DNA of 64,000 bases from Astrobacterium formosum (GCA_030848545.1 JAVDCA010000013.1:1-64000); one strand, 5' to 3'; positions 20,733 through 30,192 are shown, numbered from the stretch's first letter. Numbers and translations: made by a program. Notes: generated by a model not told the origin, from the letters alone.

Positions 20733-21964
20733 GCGTAGCGGCTCAAACCCTGCTACAGGCGCTCGCCTCCACCTCTCCCCGCTTGCGGGGAGAGGCCGCC
20801 GCACGAAGTGCGGCGGGTGAGGGGGCGCTTCCACGGATTGCGAGCTTGCGGCCCGTGCCCCTCACCCCGACCCTCTCCCCGCAAGCGGGGAGAGGGAGAA
20901 GAGCGGCGCTTGCGATCGCCCTTTGTCTTCTTGCCGGGCCGTCTTTCGCCCAATCCGCCCAGCGCGCCGTACGCCCGACTTCGGCGCCGGTCGCCATCTC
21001 GGTCGAAGCCGTACCGATCACCCAGTTCGACAACCGCGCGCCCGAGCTGCGCCGCTTCGGCTCGCTCGACTTCATCGGCGGCCTCGACCTCACCTCGCGC
21101 CATCGCGACTTCGGTGGCATCTCGGCATGGCGCATGACCCCCGACGGCGAGCGCTTTGTCGCCGTCACCGACCGCGGCCACTGGTTCACCGGCCGCATGT
21201 CCTATGCGGACGGCCGTCCCGCGGGTATCACCGACGCCGTCATGGCGCCGATCCTCGCCGCCGATGGACGCCCCATCACGGCGAACGGCCTATACGATAC
21301 CGAGTCGCTCACCGGCGACGGCGACACGCTCTATGTGGGCGTCGAGCGCATGCATCGCCTGCTCAAGTTCGACTTCGGCCGCTCCGGCGTCGCCGCCCGC
21401 GGCGAACTCGTGCCGCTGCCCGCCGAGGTCGCCACCCTGCCGGCCAACAAGGGGCTGGAGATGCTCGCTTACGCGGGCGCCAGCCATCCGCTCGCCGGCA
21501 CCCTGATCGCCCTCTCGGAGCGCGGCCTTGACCGCGCCGGCAACATCAAGGGCTGGCTCGTCGGCGGCGCGACGCCCGGCGCCTTTTCGGTTCGGCTCCG
21601 GGACGGCTTCGACATCAGCGACGGCGTGCTTTTGCCTTCGGGCGACCTAGTCATTCTGGAGCGACGCTTTTCCTGGACGAGCGGCATCGCGGTGCGGCTT
21701 CGCCGCATCGCGGCTCGCGCCATCCGTCCCGGTGCGGTACTCGACGGGCCGGTGCTGATGTTCGCTGACATGGGCTACCAGGTGGATAATTTCGAAGGCC
21801 TCGGCGTGCACACCGACGCCGCCGGTGACGTCATCCTGACGCTGGTATCGGACGACAATTTCTCCCCGATCCAGCGTACCCTGCTGATGCAGTTCCGTCT
21901 GGTCGGGGAGGGCGGAATGCCGGTGGCCCCCACGAGCGGCGGCAAGGCGTCCGTAGCCCGATAA
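20729..21964 (+). CDS. Esterase-like phytase-family secreted protein
   Basis: A 411-aa frame opened by GTG overlapping the cobT stop. The recognisable part starts near residue 55 with a signal peptide ([19 protein letters not shown]), followed by a beta-propeller-like domain of the esterase-like activity of phytase family ([25 protein letters not shown], and GLEMLAY). This protein often follows cobT in rhizobia. The first 55 residues are the translation of a REP palindrome pair, so either the element was inserted in frame or the real start is a non-ATG codon closer to the signal peptide. Function is unproven. Confidence 0.75.
   Translation: MSVAAQTLLQALASTSPRLRGEAAARSAAGEGALPRIASLRPVPLTPTLSPQAGRGRRAALAIALCLLAGPSFAQSAQRAVRPTSAPVAISVEAVPITQFDNRAPELRRFGSLDFIGGLDLTSRHRDFGGISAWRMTPDGERFVAVTDRGHWFTGRMSYADGRPAGITDAVMAPILAADGRPITANGLYDTESLTGDGDTLYVGVERMHRLLKFDFGRSGVAARGELVPLPAEVATLPANKGLEMLAYAGASHPLAGTLIALSERGLDRAGNIKGWLVGGATPGAFSVRLRDGFDISDGVLLPSGDLVILERRFSWTSGIAVRLRRIAARAIRPGAVLDGPVLMFADMGYQVDNFEGLGVHTDAAGDVILTLVSDDNFSPIQRTLLMQFRLVGEGGMPVAPTSGGKASVAR
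20773..20894. repeat. REP-like palindrome pair inside the N-terminal frame
   Basis: CTCTCCCCGC TT GCGGGGAGAG and CTCTCCCCGC AA GCGGGGAGAG bracket a 78-base spacer that itself contains GCCGCACGAAGTGCGGC. It is the same class as 10754-10854, but here it sits within the open frame that follows cobT. Confidence 0.85.
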
Positions 21965-22042
21965 GGGACCGAACCCTGATCCGCCCCGCCAAGCGTTTCA
22001 GCTTGTTCAAGAGTAACTCGACGTCAATCTGACCATGTTGTA

Positions 22043-23899
22043 ATGCGCGACCGACACGATTGGTCCGAACCCATGTTGGCCGCGCAAGTCCCTCCGAACG
22101 ACGCCGAGCGTGTCGCCGCGCTGCGGCGTTTCGGCATTCTCAATACGGCCCCCGAGGAGACGTTCGACCGCATCGCATTCGTGGCCAAGGCCGTTCTGGC
22201 GGTACCGGCCGCGGCCGTGACCTTCATCGATGCCGATCGACAGTTCTTCAAGGCGCGGTTGGGTACCCCGTTCACGCAAACGCCGCGCGACGTCGCCTTC
22301 TGCGCGCACACCATCCTGTCGTCCGAACCGCTCGTCGTTCTCGATGCCACCCGAGACGAGCGCTTTCACGACAACCCGCTCGTGACCTGCCCGGCGGGCG
22401 TGCGCTTTTATGCCGGTGCGCCAATCCGCACGCGCGACGGCTTCAACATCGGCGTCGTGTGTGCGATCGATTTCCATCCGCACCAAAACCCGCCGTCGCA
22501 AGCCCAGCTTGCCAGCCTGAGCAAACTCGCCGCCATGGCGGCCGACGAGCTCGAGCTCCGCAACGCCATGGTGAGATTGGGCGAAGCGCTCGAACGGCAG
22601 ACGGCCGCCGAGCAGGCGCGGGCGATGAGCGAACAGCGGTTGAAGGACTTCCTCGATACCGCCATGGACTGGCTGTGGGAGACCGACGCAAACCATCGCT
22701 TCACGCTGGTGCTGGCGGGTAATCGCGTCCCCGTCGGCACGCCTCCGTCCGTCGGCGCGACGCGCCTGGAGCATGCAGGTGCGGACGCCAGTGACCCGCA
22801 TTGGGCGGCACACCTCGATGACCTCGCCGCCCATCGGCCCTTCCGGCTGTTCCGCTACTCCGTTCCCGATGGAGCGGGCGGAAGGCTCCACCTCTCGGTG
22901 AGCGGGAACCCGGTGTTCGATTCGGACGGCGGCTTTTGCGGCTATCGCGGCACAGGCCGGAACGTTACGGCTCTGGCCCAGGCCGAAGCCGCCATGCGCG
23001 ATCTGGGCAAGCGCCTGTCGATCCTCTCCGCCTCAGGGGCGATCGGCATGATGGTTTGCCGGCACGACCGCCTGATCGAGGCCAATGACGAACTGCTGCG
23101 CATCATCGGCTACGGCCAGGCCGATCTGGACGCCGGCCTTTCGTGGTCGGATCTGCGTCCGGCCGGTGAAGTCTCCGGCATCGCACGGCCGTCGCCGACG
23201 GAAGCCGTCCGCGCCGGCGAGCGTCCGAAATTCATCGATGCCGAGTTCCTGCACAAGGACGGCCGATCGGTTCCCGTCTCGATCAATTGGGTGTTTCTCG
23301 ACGAGAGCGAAGGGCTGTGGATGGCTCTGGTCAAGGACATCGGCGACCGCAAGGCCGTGGAGGCCCATATCCGCGAGTTGGCGTTCCACGACAGCCTGAC
23401 CGGATTGTCGAATCGGCGCTCCCTGATCGACGAACTGGCGCGCCGCATCGCCAGCCCCGATCCACGCGACAATTCCGGCGCCCTGTTGCTGATCGATCTC
23501 GATTACTTCAAGACCGTCAACGACAATCTGGGGCATGATGTCGGAGATGATCTGCTGCAGCGAACCAGCTCCAAGCTTCAATCGATCGTTCGTCAAAACG
23601 ACATGGTGGCACGGCTCGGCGGCGACGAGTTCGTGGTGGTACTGTTCGGGCTCACCGATCGGGCGGAGGTTGCCGCGACGGCTGAGCGGATCGTCGAGGC
23701 GTGCCGGGCGGCTTCACGGGAGCTCGCCGCTCCGCTTCACACCAGCGCCAGCGTCGGCGTCGCGATGTTTCCGGCCGACGGCACCGATCCGAAAGGCTTG
23801 CTCAAGAGCGCCGATATCGCCCTTTACGAGGCGAAGGCCAGGGGGCGGTGCTCCGTCCGCTTTTTCGCGCGCGCGCCGGCCGCCTCGGCGGTCTCATAG
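22043..23899 (+). CDS. GAF-PAS-PAS-GGDEF diguanylate cyclase
   Basis: A soluble 618-aa signalling protein expected to make cyclic di-GMP. An N-terminal GAF domain (about 20-175; begins AERVAALRRFGILNT and includes DVAFCAHTIL) is followed by two PAS-like regions (about 210-320 and 330-440) and a GGDEF domain opening with LTGLSNRR, with the active site GGDEF at 526-530. No EAL domain and no transmembrane segment. An RxxD inhibitory site is not obvious before GGDEF. The start may instead be the ATG at 22073; neither has a strong ribosome binding site. Confidence 0.93.
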   Translation: MRDRHDWSEPMLAAQVPPNDAERVAALRRFGILNTAPEETFDRIAFVAKAVLAVPAAAVTFIDADRQFFKARLGTPFTQTPRDVAFCAHTILSSEPLVVLDATRDERFHDNPLVTCPAGVRFYAGAPIRTRDGFNIGVVCAIDFHPHQNPPSQAQLASLSKLAAMAADELELRNAMVRLGEALERQTAAEQARAMSEQRLKDFLDTAMDWLWETDANHRFTLVLAGNRVPVGTPPSVGATRLEHAGADASDPHWAAHLDDLAAHRPFRLFRYSVPDGAGGRLHLSVSGNPVFDSDGGFCGYRGTGRNVTALAQAEAAMRDLGKRLSILSASGAIGMMVCRHDRLIEANDELLRIIGYGQADLDAGLSWSDLRPAGEVSGIARPSPTEAVRAGERPKFIDAEFLHKDGRSVPVSINWVFLDESEGLWMALVKDIGDRKAVEAHIRELAFHDSLTGLSNRRSLIDELARRIASPDPRDNSGALLLIDLDYFKTVNDNLGHDVGDDLLQRTSSKLQSIVRQNDMVARLGGDEFVVVLFGLTDRAEVAATAERIVEACRAASRELAAPLHTSASVGVAMFPADGTDPKGLLKSADIALYEAKARGRCSVRFFARAPAASAVS

Positions 23900-23988
23900 C
23901 CGGTGCGGTTGGACGCGCGCCTGCCGCCGCGAAACTCGCCCGCGACGGGCAATTTGCCGCCGCAGTGGAACCGGGTGACACAGTCCGC

Positions 23989-24426
23989 ATGACCAGTCTT
24001 GCCGTCTATGCCGGCCTGTTCTTCACCGCGCTCGTGGCCGCCACCATCCTGCCCATGCAGTCGGAAGCAGCGCTGGTCGCGCTCCTCGTCGGCGGCGCCT
24101 GGCCGGCCTGGGCGCTGGTGGCCGTGGTGAGTGCCGGCAATGTCGCCGGATCGGTGATCAACTGGCTCATCGGCCGCGGTATCGAGCGCTTTCGCGATCG
24201 GCGCTGGTTTCCGGTCGGTCCTGCGGCCCTGGAGCGGGCGCAACGCTGGTATCAGCGCTACGGCAAGTGGTCGCTTCTCCTGAGTTGGGCGCCCGTCATC
24301 GGCGATCCGCTCACTGTCGCGGCCGGTGTTCTGCGCGAGCCTTTCGCCATGTTCCTGCTCCTCGTCACGCTTGCCAAGGTCGGTCGCTATCTCGTGCTCG
24401 CGGCCGTGACCCTGAGCGTGATCTGA
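23989..24426 (+). CDS. Small DedA/YqaA-like membrane protein
   Basis: A 145-aa integral membrane protein of the YqaA branch of the SNARE-associated/DedA family. The start at 23989 gives MTSLAVYAGLFFTALVAATILP; conserved features are the E-A-A segment in MQSEAALVALL, GNVAGSVINWLIGRG, and the Tyr-Gly-Lys-Trp stretch followed by LLSWAPVIGDPLTVAAGVLR. Four helices are visible. The upstream in-frame extension belongs to a shadow of the GGDEF gene. Role in the envelope is inferred from the family. Confidence 0.88.
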   Translation: MTSLAVYAGLFFTALVAATILPMQSEAALVALLVGGAWPAWALVAVVSAGNVAGSVINWLIGRGIERFRDRRWFPVGPAALERAQRWYQRYGKWSLLLSWAPVIGDPLTVAAGVLREPFAMFLLLVTLAKVGRYLVLAAVTLSVI

Positions 24427-24494
24427 GATCGAAAGCCAGGGTGGTCCCGGAGTCCGCCCGGCATCCGTGCCCTTGTCTGCAACGCACAGTTCTG

Positions 24495-24806
24495 ATGCGG
24501 CGTCGCCGAAGCTTTCGCGGCTTCTCCGATCAGCCGGTCGCCCTGGGTGACCTGGGCGACGGCCTGTTCGCCGGATTGGGCATCACGGGCTGCGTCAGGG
24601 GGTCGTTCGACGAAGGATCTCTTCCCTTGTCCATGACGCCTTCGGGAGGCGGTCGAAATCCCTACGAGGCCTATGTGTATGTGCGACGGGTCGGCGGCCT
24701 TGCGCCGGGCACCTGTCACTATTCCGCGCTCGATCACCGCTCGCGGCTTCCCACCGCGGCCGACCCGATCCACGTCGTTCCGAACGGTGCGCATTCCGGC
24801 CGGTGA
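24495..24806 (+). pseudogene. Remnant of a SagB/nitroreductase-type oxidoreductase
   Basis: A 103-codon frame starting MRRRRSFRGFSD resembles the N-terminal third of SagB/ThcOx-type flavin oxidoreductases: R-R-S-x-R-x-F-S near the start, then SGGGRNPYEAYVYVRRVGGL and PGTCHYSALDHRSRL, matching the P-S-x-G-x-x-x-P-x-E-x-Y block. The reading stops after PNGAHSGR; the remaining two thirds of such proteins (FMN-binding C-terminal part) are absent, and the next gene starts 190 bases later. The usual Ser-Ala-Gly block is also altered. I read it as a decayed fragment rather than a functional small protein. Confidence 0.6.
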
Positions 24807-24999
24807 TGACCATAACCCCGCGGCGTCGCATGACGGAACGACAACTGGGGCGATAACCGCTGCGGCGGCTCCGGCAAGATCAGCCCACGGTATGTCTCGA
24901 TAACACAAATTGATGACGGCGCGTGCCCTTGGCGATTGCCTTTGTGGGCTGGCAATTCCCTTATGTTCCGTGATCGCATGTCCAACATGAGGGAAGACC

Positions 25000-26001
25000 A
25001 TGTCCGGATTTGTTCTTGCAACAGGTCGGCTCCGCGTTGCATCGCTGGCCCTGCTGTGCGCCGCCGCGCTGCTACCGGGTGGTATTGCTCACGCAAAGTC
25101 GACGTTGCGCCTCGCCCACGCATCCAGCACCACGAGCCTCATTCAGCAGGCGAGCCAAATGTTCGCCGACGAAGTCCAGAAGAGGACCAAAGGCGAGATC
25201 ACCATTCGGATTTATCCCGATGCGCAATTGGGCGATGAAGGCCCCATCGCCGACGGCGTCGGCTCCGGCTCCATCGATATCGGCCTTGGCGGTGTCGTCG
25301 ACGGCATCGATCCCAAGCTCAATGCCGTCACGCTGCCGTTCCTTTTTGCCAACGCCAAAGCCGCGCACAACTTCCTCGACAGCGCGGAGGGAAAGAAGCT
25401 GTTTAGCACCGGCGGCAGCCGCGGCTTCTACATGCTCGGGGCGCTCGATTCCGGTTTTCGTCAGTTCGCCAACAGCGCCCGTGCGATCAAGTCTCCCCAG
25501 GACCTCCAGGGCTTGAAGCTGCGCACACCGCCGAACCCGGTCATCCTCGCGACCATCAAGCGGCTCGGCGCCTTGCCTCAGTCCATCCCCTTCGGCGAGG
25601 TCTATACGTCGTTGCAGGCCAAGGTGGTCGACGGCGTCGAACCGGAGATCCGCGATTTCTACGACCAGAAGTGGTACGAGAGCGTTAAGTTCCTGTCGAT
25701 CTCCAACTATATCTGGACACCCAACTACTGGTTCATGAACAAGGCCAAGTTCGACGCCCTGCCGGAGGACCAGCGCAAGGCCATCGACGAGGCCGCGGTG
25801 GTGACCACGCGCTGGTATCGCGGCGCGCTCGATCAGGTCTATGCCGATATCCTCGCCAAGCTCAAGGCGCAAGGCGTGCAGGTGAATGAAGTCGATCCGG
25901 CACCCTTCCGGGCCATGGTGAAGCCCGTTTACGATCAATTCGGCGCCGAATGGGGCGTGGAACTGGTGGAGCGCGTGCGCAAATCCGCCGCGGGCGAATA
26001 G
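25000..26001 (+). CDS. TRAP transporter solute-binding protein (DctP family)
   Basis: A 333-aa periplasmic binding protein. The signal peptide covers about residues 1-32 (ALLCAAALLPGGIAHA). The DctP fold is clear: LRLAHASSTTSLIQQ, the IRIYPDAQLGDE segment, the conserved Arg region LQGLKLRTPPNP that usually binds the substrate carboxylate, and GVEPEIRDFYDQKWYE. A GGGAAGA ribosome binding site precedes the ATG. It heads a cluster with small and large TRAP permeases and an aminotransferase, so the ligand is probably an organic or amino acid; which one cannot be read from the sequence. Confidence 0.95.
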   Translation: MSGFVLATGRLRVASLALLCAAALLPGGIAHAKSTLRLAHASSTTSLIQQASQMFADEVQKRTKGEITIRIYPDAQLGDEGPIADGVGSGSIDIGLGGVVDGIDPKLNAVTLPFLFANAKAAHNFLDSAEGKKLFSTGGSRGFYMLGALDSGFRQFANSARAIKSPQDLQGLKLRTPPNPVILATIKRLGALPQSIPFGEVYTSLQAKVVDGVEPEIRDFYDQKWYESVKFLSISNYIWTPNYWFMNKAKFDALPEDQRKAIDEAAVVTTRWYRGALDQVYADILAKLKAQGVQVNEVDPAPFRAMVKPVYDQFGAEWGVELVERVRKSAAGE

Positions 26002-26113
26002 CGGCGCCGGCGAAGCCCGGCCTGCCGCGCACCGACGGTTTGCGATCGCCGGTCATGAAATCCGGCGATCGCCCGCCTCGTTTCCGTGTGCATGACCTAT
26101 ATTCAAGGAGAAC

Positions 26114-26659
26114 ATGTTCGTGTCCGACTGCGCTGCCACTCCGCGCCCGCATCGGCAACCGGCCGAACACGGCAACGCCTTCGCATCCTTCCTCACCAAT
26201 GTTCTGAAAGTCTTGGGAGTGGCCGCCTTCGCGGTCACGCTGCTGGCGACTCTCGCAGGTGTGTTCGCGCGTTATCTCGGCCTGGCACATTTCGAATGGA
26301 CGTTCGAAATCGCCGGCATCGCCTTTCTGTGGACGACGTTCCTCGGCGTGGTGATCGCTGAAATCAAAGGCGAAAACGTCGCCTTCACGGCGTTGACCCA
26401 AAAGGCGAGGGGTAAGCCGAAGCGGGTTCTCGTCGCCCTCTCGAGGGCCGCCCTGATCGTACTGGGCGTCTACATGCTGTGGAGCGGATTCGCCGTCCTG
26501 GCGCGTTCCGGCGCGGTGCCCACTCCCGTGCTGCGGTGGCCGTCGGCGGTGTCGATCAGCGCCCTCGTTGTCTTCGCCGCCGCCATCATCGTCGTGGCGG
26601 TGGTCCAAGGCATCGCGGCTTTGCGCGTCACATCGCGGCGGACTGGAGCACAGCCATGA
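26114..26659 (+). CDS. TRAP transporter small permease (DctQ family)
   Basis: A 181-aa four-helix membrane protein. Helices lie at about 33-53, 65-88, 107-128 and 143-165; the region FARYLGLAHFEWTFEIAGIAFLW style of the family is visible around residues 50-75 and ENVAFT follows. AAGGAG lies only three bases before the ATG at 26114, so the GTG at 26120 is an alternative start. The stop overlaps the large permease start by 4 bases (ATGA). Confidence 0.93.
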   Translation: MFVSDCAATPRPHRQPAEHGNAFASFLTNVLKVLGVAAFAVTLLATLAGVFARYLGLAHFEWTFEIAGIAFLWTTFLGVVIAEIKGENVAFTALTQKARGKPKRVLVALSRAALIVLGVYMLWSGFAVLARSGAVPTPVLRWPSAVSISALVVFAAAIIVVAVVQGIAALRVTSRRTGAQP

Positions 26660-27942
26660 CGCTGACCATCCTGTTCGTCAGCTTCATGGTCGCGGTGTTG
26701 GCCGGCGTTCCGATCGTCTGGAGCATGGGGCTTTCCAGCCTGGCAGCGTTGACTTTCGGCGACGTCGGCTTACCGGTGTCGTGGTTCGCCCAGCAGACGC
26801 TGCGGGGCGCCGACTCCATCTCCCTTGCCGCCATTCCGATGTTCCTGTTCGCCGGCGAAATCATGAACCGCGGCGGCCTGACGCCGCGCCTGATGCGCCT
26901 CGCCGAACACATGTTCGGCCGTGTCGCCGGTGGGCTCGGCCTCGTCAACGTGGCGACGGCCTTCGTCTACGGCGGCATCACCGGCTCGGCGACGGCGGAC
27001 ACCGGCGCGGTCGCCAAGCTGATGATTCCGACCATGGAGGAGCGCGGATATCCGCGCGCCTTTTCGGCGGCGTTGACCGCGGCGTCCGGCACGCTCGGCA
27101 TCATCGTGCCGCCCAGCGTCGTCTTCATCATCTACGGCGTCCTCACCAATACGTCGATCGGCGGCCTGTTCCTCGCCGGCGTGGTGCCGGGCGTGCTGAT
27201 TGCCGCGCTGTTCATGGCGACCGCGTACATCATCGGCCGTATCAACGGCTACAAGGGCGTCGACAGCATGGGGGGCTGGCCGGAATTCCGCCGCGATTTC
27301 TACGCGGCGTTGCCGGCGCTCGGCATGCCGCTGTTCATCCTTGGCGCCATCCTGGGCGGTTTCGCCACCGCGACCGAAGCGGCGGCTCTGGCGGTCGTCT
27401 ACGCTCTCGTGGTCGGCATGTTCGTCTATCGCGAGTTTCCCCTGCGGGCGCTTTGGCCGGCGACCGTGGAGACGGTCGCCGGCACCGGCGCCATCATGAT
27501 GATCATGGCGCTGGCGACGCCGTTCGCGTGGATCCTCACGGTCGAACGTTTGCCGGCGGACGCCGCCGCCTGGATCATCGGGCTGGGCGTCGGAAACGGT
27601 GCGCAGATCGCGCTGATCATCGTTCTCCTGCTCTTCGTCGGCCTGTGGCTCGATCTCGGTCCGGCCCTGATCATCCTGGCGCCGATCCTGTCGCCGATCA
27701 TGCTCAAGTGCGGGCTCGGCCCGTTCCAGACCGGCATCCTGTTCTCGGTCGCTCTCGGCATCGGCCTCTACACGCCGCCGGTCGGCACCAACATCTACGT
27801 GGTCTGCAATGTCGGCCATGTCGACATGACGGCTGTTTCGACGCGGCTCGTACCGTTCTGGATCGTCAGCGCGATCGTGCTTTTGCTGCTGGTGGTGTTT
27901 CCCGGTCTGTCGGAAACGCTGCCGCGCATGTACCTGCAATGA
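26656..27942 (+). CDS. TRAP transporter large permease (DctM family)
   Basis: A 428-aa polytopic membrane protein that carries the substrate using the sodium gradient. Conserved DctM features include PMFLFAGEIMNRGGL, YGGITGSATADTGAV, IIVPPSVVFIIYG and YTPPVGTNIYV near the C-terminus. The start at 26656 overlaps the small permease by 4 bases; the longer open frame upstream is its shadow. It is followed 9 bases later by the aminotransferase, so the four genes form one transcript. Confidence 0.96.
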   Translation: MTLTILFVSFMVAVLAGVPIVWSMGLSSLAALTFGDVGLPVSWFAQQTLRGADSISLAAIPMFLFAGEIMNRGGLTPRLMRLAEHMFGRVAGGLGLVNVATAFVYGGITGSATADTGAVAKLMIPTMEERGYPRAFSAALTAASGTLGIIVPPSVVFIIYGVLTNTSIGGLFLAGVVPGVLIAALFMATAYIIGRINGYKGVDSMGGWPEFRRDFYAALPALGMPLFILGAILGGFATATEAAALAVVYALVVGMFVYREFPLRALWPATVETVAGTGAIMMIMALATPFAWILTVERLPADAAAWIIGLGVGNGAQIALIIVLLLFVGLWLDLGPALIILAPILSPIMLKCGLGPFQTGILFSVALGIGLYTPPVGTNIYVVCNVGHVDMTAVSTRLVPFWIVSAIVLLLLVVFPGLSETLPRMYLQ

Positions 27943-27951
27943 AGGATCATC

Positions 27952-29178
27952 ATGGGCCATTTGGTTGGAGGCATTTCCAGTGCCGGCCGTGTCATGCCGT
28001 CGCTCGACGGCGTCCCGTTCCTGGTCACGCGGGCGCAAGGGCCTTACGTCTGGGACCGTGAGCGCCGCTACATCGACACGGCGCTCGGCTTCGGCGCCAC
28101 GTTGGTCGGCCACGCCCACCCGGCCGTGGTCGAAGCCATTTCGCATGCCGCGTCGCAGGGCTCGATGCCGGCGTTCGCGCATCCCGGCGAAGAGGCCGCC
28201 GCCGCCGCCCTGTCCGCCGCGACCGGCAACCTGTCGCGGGTCATCTTCACCAACACCGGCAGTGAGGCCGTCCACCTGGCTTGCCGGCTGGCGCGCGCCT
28301 ACACACGGCGCGGTCGCATCGCCAAGATGGCGGCCGGGTTCGACGGCTGGTACGACGAGGTCGCGTACGGAAATGCCGGTGCGTCGGAGGCCGCGATGCT
28401 GTCCAACACGCGCCCGATACGTGACCACATGACCCTGGTGCGGTTCAACGACTTCGACGACGTCGAGCGGCTCTTCGAGGAGTTCGACGACATCGCCGCG
28501 ATCCTGTTCGAACCGATGCTCGCCAATGCCGGCTGCCTCTCGCCTGCCGAGGGCTATCTGCGCCATGTCGAGGCGGTCGCCCGGCGCCACGGCGCCCTTC
28601 TGATCGCCGACGAGGTGCTGATGGGTTTCCGGACCAGGTTCGGACTGACCTGTCATGCGCACGGAATCTCTCCCGACATCGCCACTCTCGGTAAGCTGAT
28701 CGGCAGCGGCGTTCCGGTCGCCGCCGTGGTCGGGACGCCCGAAGTCATGGAAGGATGCGAACGTGGCGAGGTCGTGCGCGCGGGCACCTACAGCGGCAAT
28801 CCGATCGCCACCGGCGCGGTCAGCGCCACCATGGAAATCCTCGGGAAGCTCGACTATGAAGCCCTGCTGGCGCGCGGTGAGGGCCTGCGCGGTGAGATCG
28901 TGCGGGCGTTCGCCGAGGCCGGCATCGAGGTGTCGACCTCGGGTTGCGGTACCGTCTTCACACTGTGGTTCACTCCGCATCTCCCGCGTACCTATGCGGA
29001 GGCGCTCGCCGTCATGGCGCCGCCGCGGACTGTGGCCTTTCATCTGGAGGCGCGGCGCCGCGGCTTGGTGACCATGCCTTTCGCGTTCGGCCGGATGTAT
29101 CTGTCGACCGCCCACGAACCGGAAGTGTTGGCGGAAATGACCGAGGTCGTCCGCGGGATCGCGAAAACGATGTCGTAG
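27952..29178 (+). CDS. Class III PLP-dependent aminotransferase (GSA-aminomutase-like)
   Basis: A 408-aa enzyme of aminotransferase class III. PLP-binding features are NTGSEAVHLA (100s), Asp220 in LLIADEVLMGFR and the Schiff-base Lys248 in TLGKLIGSG; VAAVVGT and AGTYSGNP follow as in glutamate-1-semialdehyde aminomutase and related omega-aminotransferases. It is the last gene of the TRAP operon, with a GAAGGA ribosome site, so it probably acts on the imported compound or a derivative. True GSA aminomutase (HemL) is unlikely given this context and because rhizobia make ALA through ALA synthase. Confidence 0.9.
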   Translation: MGHLVGGISSAGRVMPSLDGVPFLVTRAQGPYVWDRERRYIDTALGFGATLVGHAHPAVVEAISHAASQGSMPAFAHPGEEAAAAALSAATGNLSRVIFTNTGSEAVHLACRLARAYTRRGRIAKMAAGFDGWYDEVAYGNAGASEAAMLSNTRPIRDHMTLVRFNDFDDVERLFEEFDDIAAILFEPMLANAGCLSPAEGYLRHVEAVARRHGALLIADEVLMGFRTRFGLTCHAHGISPDIATLGKLIGSGVPVAAVVGTPEVMEGCERGEVVRAGTYSGNPIATGAVSATMEILGKLDYEALLARGEGLRGEIVRAFAEAGIEVSTSGCGTVFTLWFTPHLPRTYAEALAVMAPPRTVAFHLEARRRGLVTMPFAFGRMYLSTAHEPEVLAEMTEVVRGIAKTMS

Positions 29179-29199
29179 AACGACCGTGAGGCGCGGGCG

Positions 29200-30051
29200 T
29201 CAGGCTTGCTGGGCCTCGACGCGCAGGAAACTGGCGAGCCGACGGACAGACGCCTTGGCGACCGGGGGGACCAGCATGGCCAATTCCACCGGCTTCAATT
29301 CCGGCATTCCTTCCCGGTTTCCCAGGCGCCGGTAGTCCGGTGACACGATCGAAGACGGTAATGCCGTCACGGCCCGACCCTGGACAATGGCGGATTGGAT
29401 CGACGGAAGATGCGACGACGTCCAGGCGATCCGCCATGGCCGGCCGGCGCGGTTCAACGCGTCGAGCACGTGCGGACGGGCGCGGCAGCCTTCCGGAAAC
29501 AAGGCCAAGGGCAGGGGATCGACCAGTTCCGGGCGGTGGTCGCGGGAAGAGCACCACACCAGCGGCTCTTCCCGCAGGAACTCGCCGAGGTTGCGGTTCG
29601 TGCCGCGCGTGATCAACGCAAGGTCGATGTCGCCACGCTCCAGCATGTGTTCGAGCGAATAAGAGAAGTCGCAGACGATCTCAACCTGGATGCGGGGGTT
29701 CTGCGGCAGGAATTGGTCCATGACCGTGGCGCCGAATGTGTTCAGGTAGTCGTCCGGCATGCCCAACCGGACGCGTCCTTCGAAGCGATGCGGCCGAAGG
29801 GCCGCCAGTGCATCGTCCTGCAGGGTCAGCATCCGTCGCGCATAGCCGACGAGAATTTGACCATCATCGGTCAGGTCGACGCCGCGCTGGGCTCGGTCGA
29901 GCAGTTTGGCGTCGAGTTGCCCCTCCAGCCGGGCGATCGCCATGCTGACGGCCGCCTGTGTCTTGCCGATGCGTTTACCTGCCGCCGTGAAACCGTTTGC
30001 GTCCACGACGGCGACGAACGTGGCCAAGGCTTCCATGTCGAAGTGGTGCAT
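29200..30051 (-). CDS. LysR-type regulator
   Basis: A 283-aa LysR-type protein; start at 30051 gives MHHFDMEALATFVAVVDANG, the standard opening of the HTH domain, with KTQAAVSMAIARLE as recognition helix region. The C-terminal two thirds form the effector-binding domain (GRVRLGMPDDY). An upstream extension to 30192 is not supported. It converges on the aminotransferase gene (21 bases between stops), suggesting that it may control the TRAP operon from a distance, or an unrelated target; the sequence does not decide this. Confidence 0.92.
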   Translation of the reverse strand: MHHFDMEALATFVAVVDANGFTAAGKRIGKTQAAVSMAIARLEGQLDAKLLDRAQRGVDLTDDGQILVGYARRMLTLQDDALAALRPHRFEGRVRLGMPDDYLNTFGATVMDQFLPQNPRIQVEIVCDFSYSLEHMLERGDIDLALITRGTNRNLGEFLREEPLVWCSSRDHRPELVDPLPLALFPEGCRARPHVLDALNRAGRPWRIAWTSSHLPSIQSAIVQGRAVTALPSSIVSPDYRRLGNREGMPELKPVELAMLVPPVAKASVRRLASFLRVEAQQA

Positions 30052-30192
30052 TGGAATGACCCGCTGTTTTCGCGCCGCGTCCCCGTAAAAGAGGGGCGAT
30101 CGCCCTTGCCGTCGTCCCACGATAGCGCAAACGCGATACCGGCGCTCCCTTACGGGCCCGGCGCGTGGTTTGTCATGCGAGTTCCGTGCCAC

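Noticed and set aside
24387-25001. 204-codon minus-strand frame over the SagB-like remnant
   Set aside because: No protein-like pattern; the plus strand carries the nitroreductase-like signature.
26770-29115. 781-codon minus-strand frame over the TRAP permease and aminotransferase
   Set aside because: It spans two well-defined genes and is rich in Arg/His/Asp/Gly like a shadow.
27952-29178. Identification of the aminotransferase as HemL (glutamate-1-semialdehyde aminomutase)
   Set aside because: The TRAP context and the usual ALA-synthase route in alphaproteobacteria argue for a catabolic class III enzyme.
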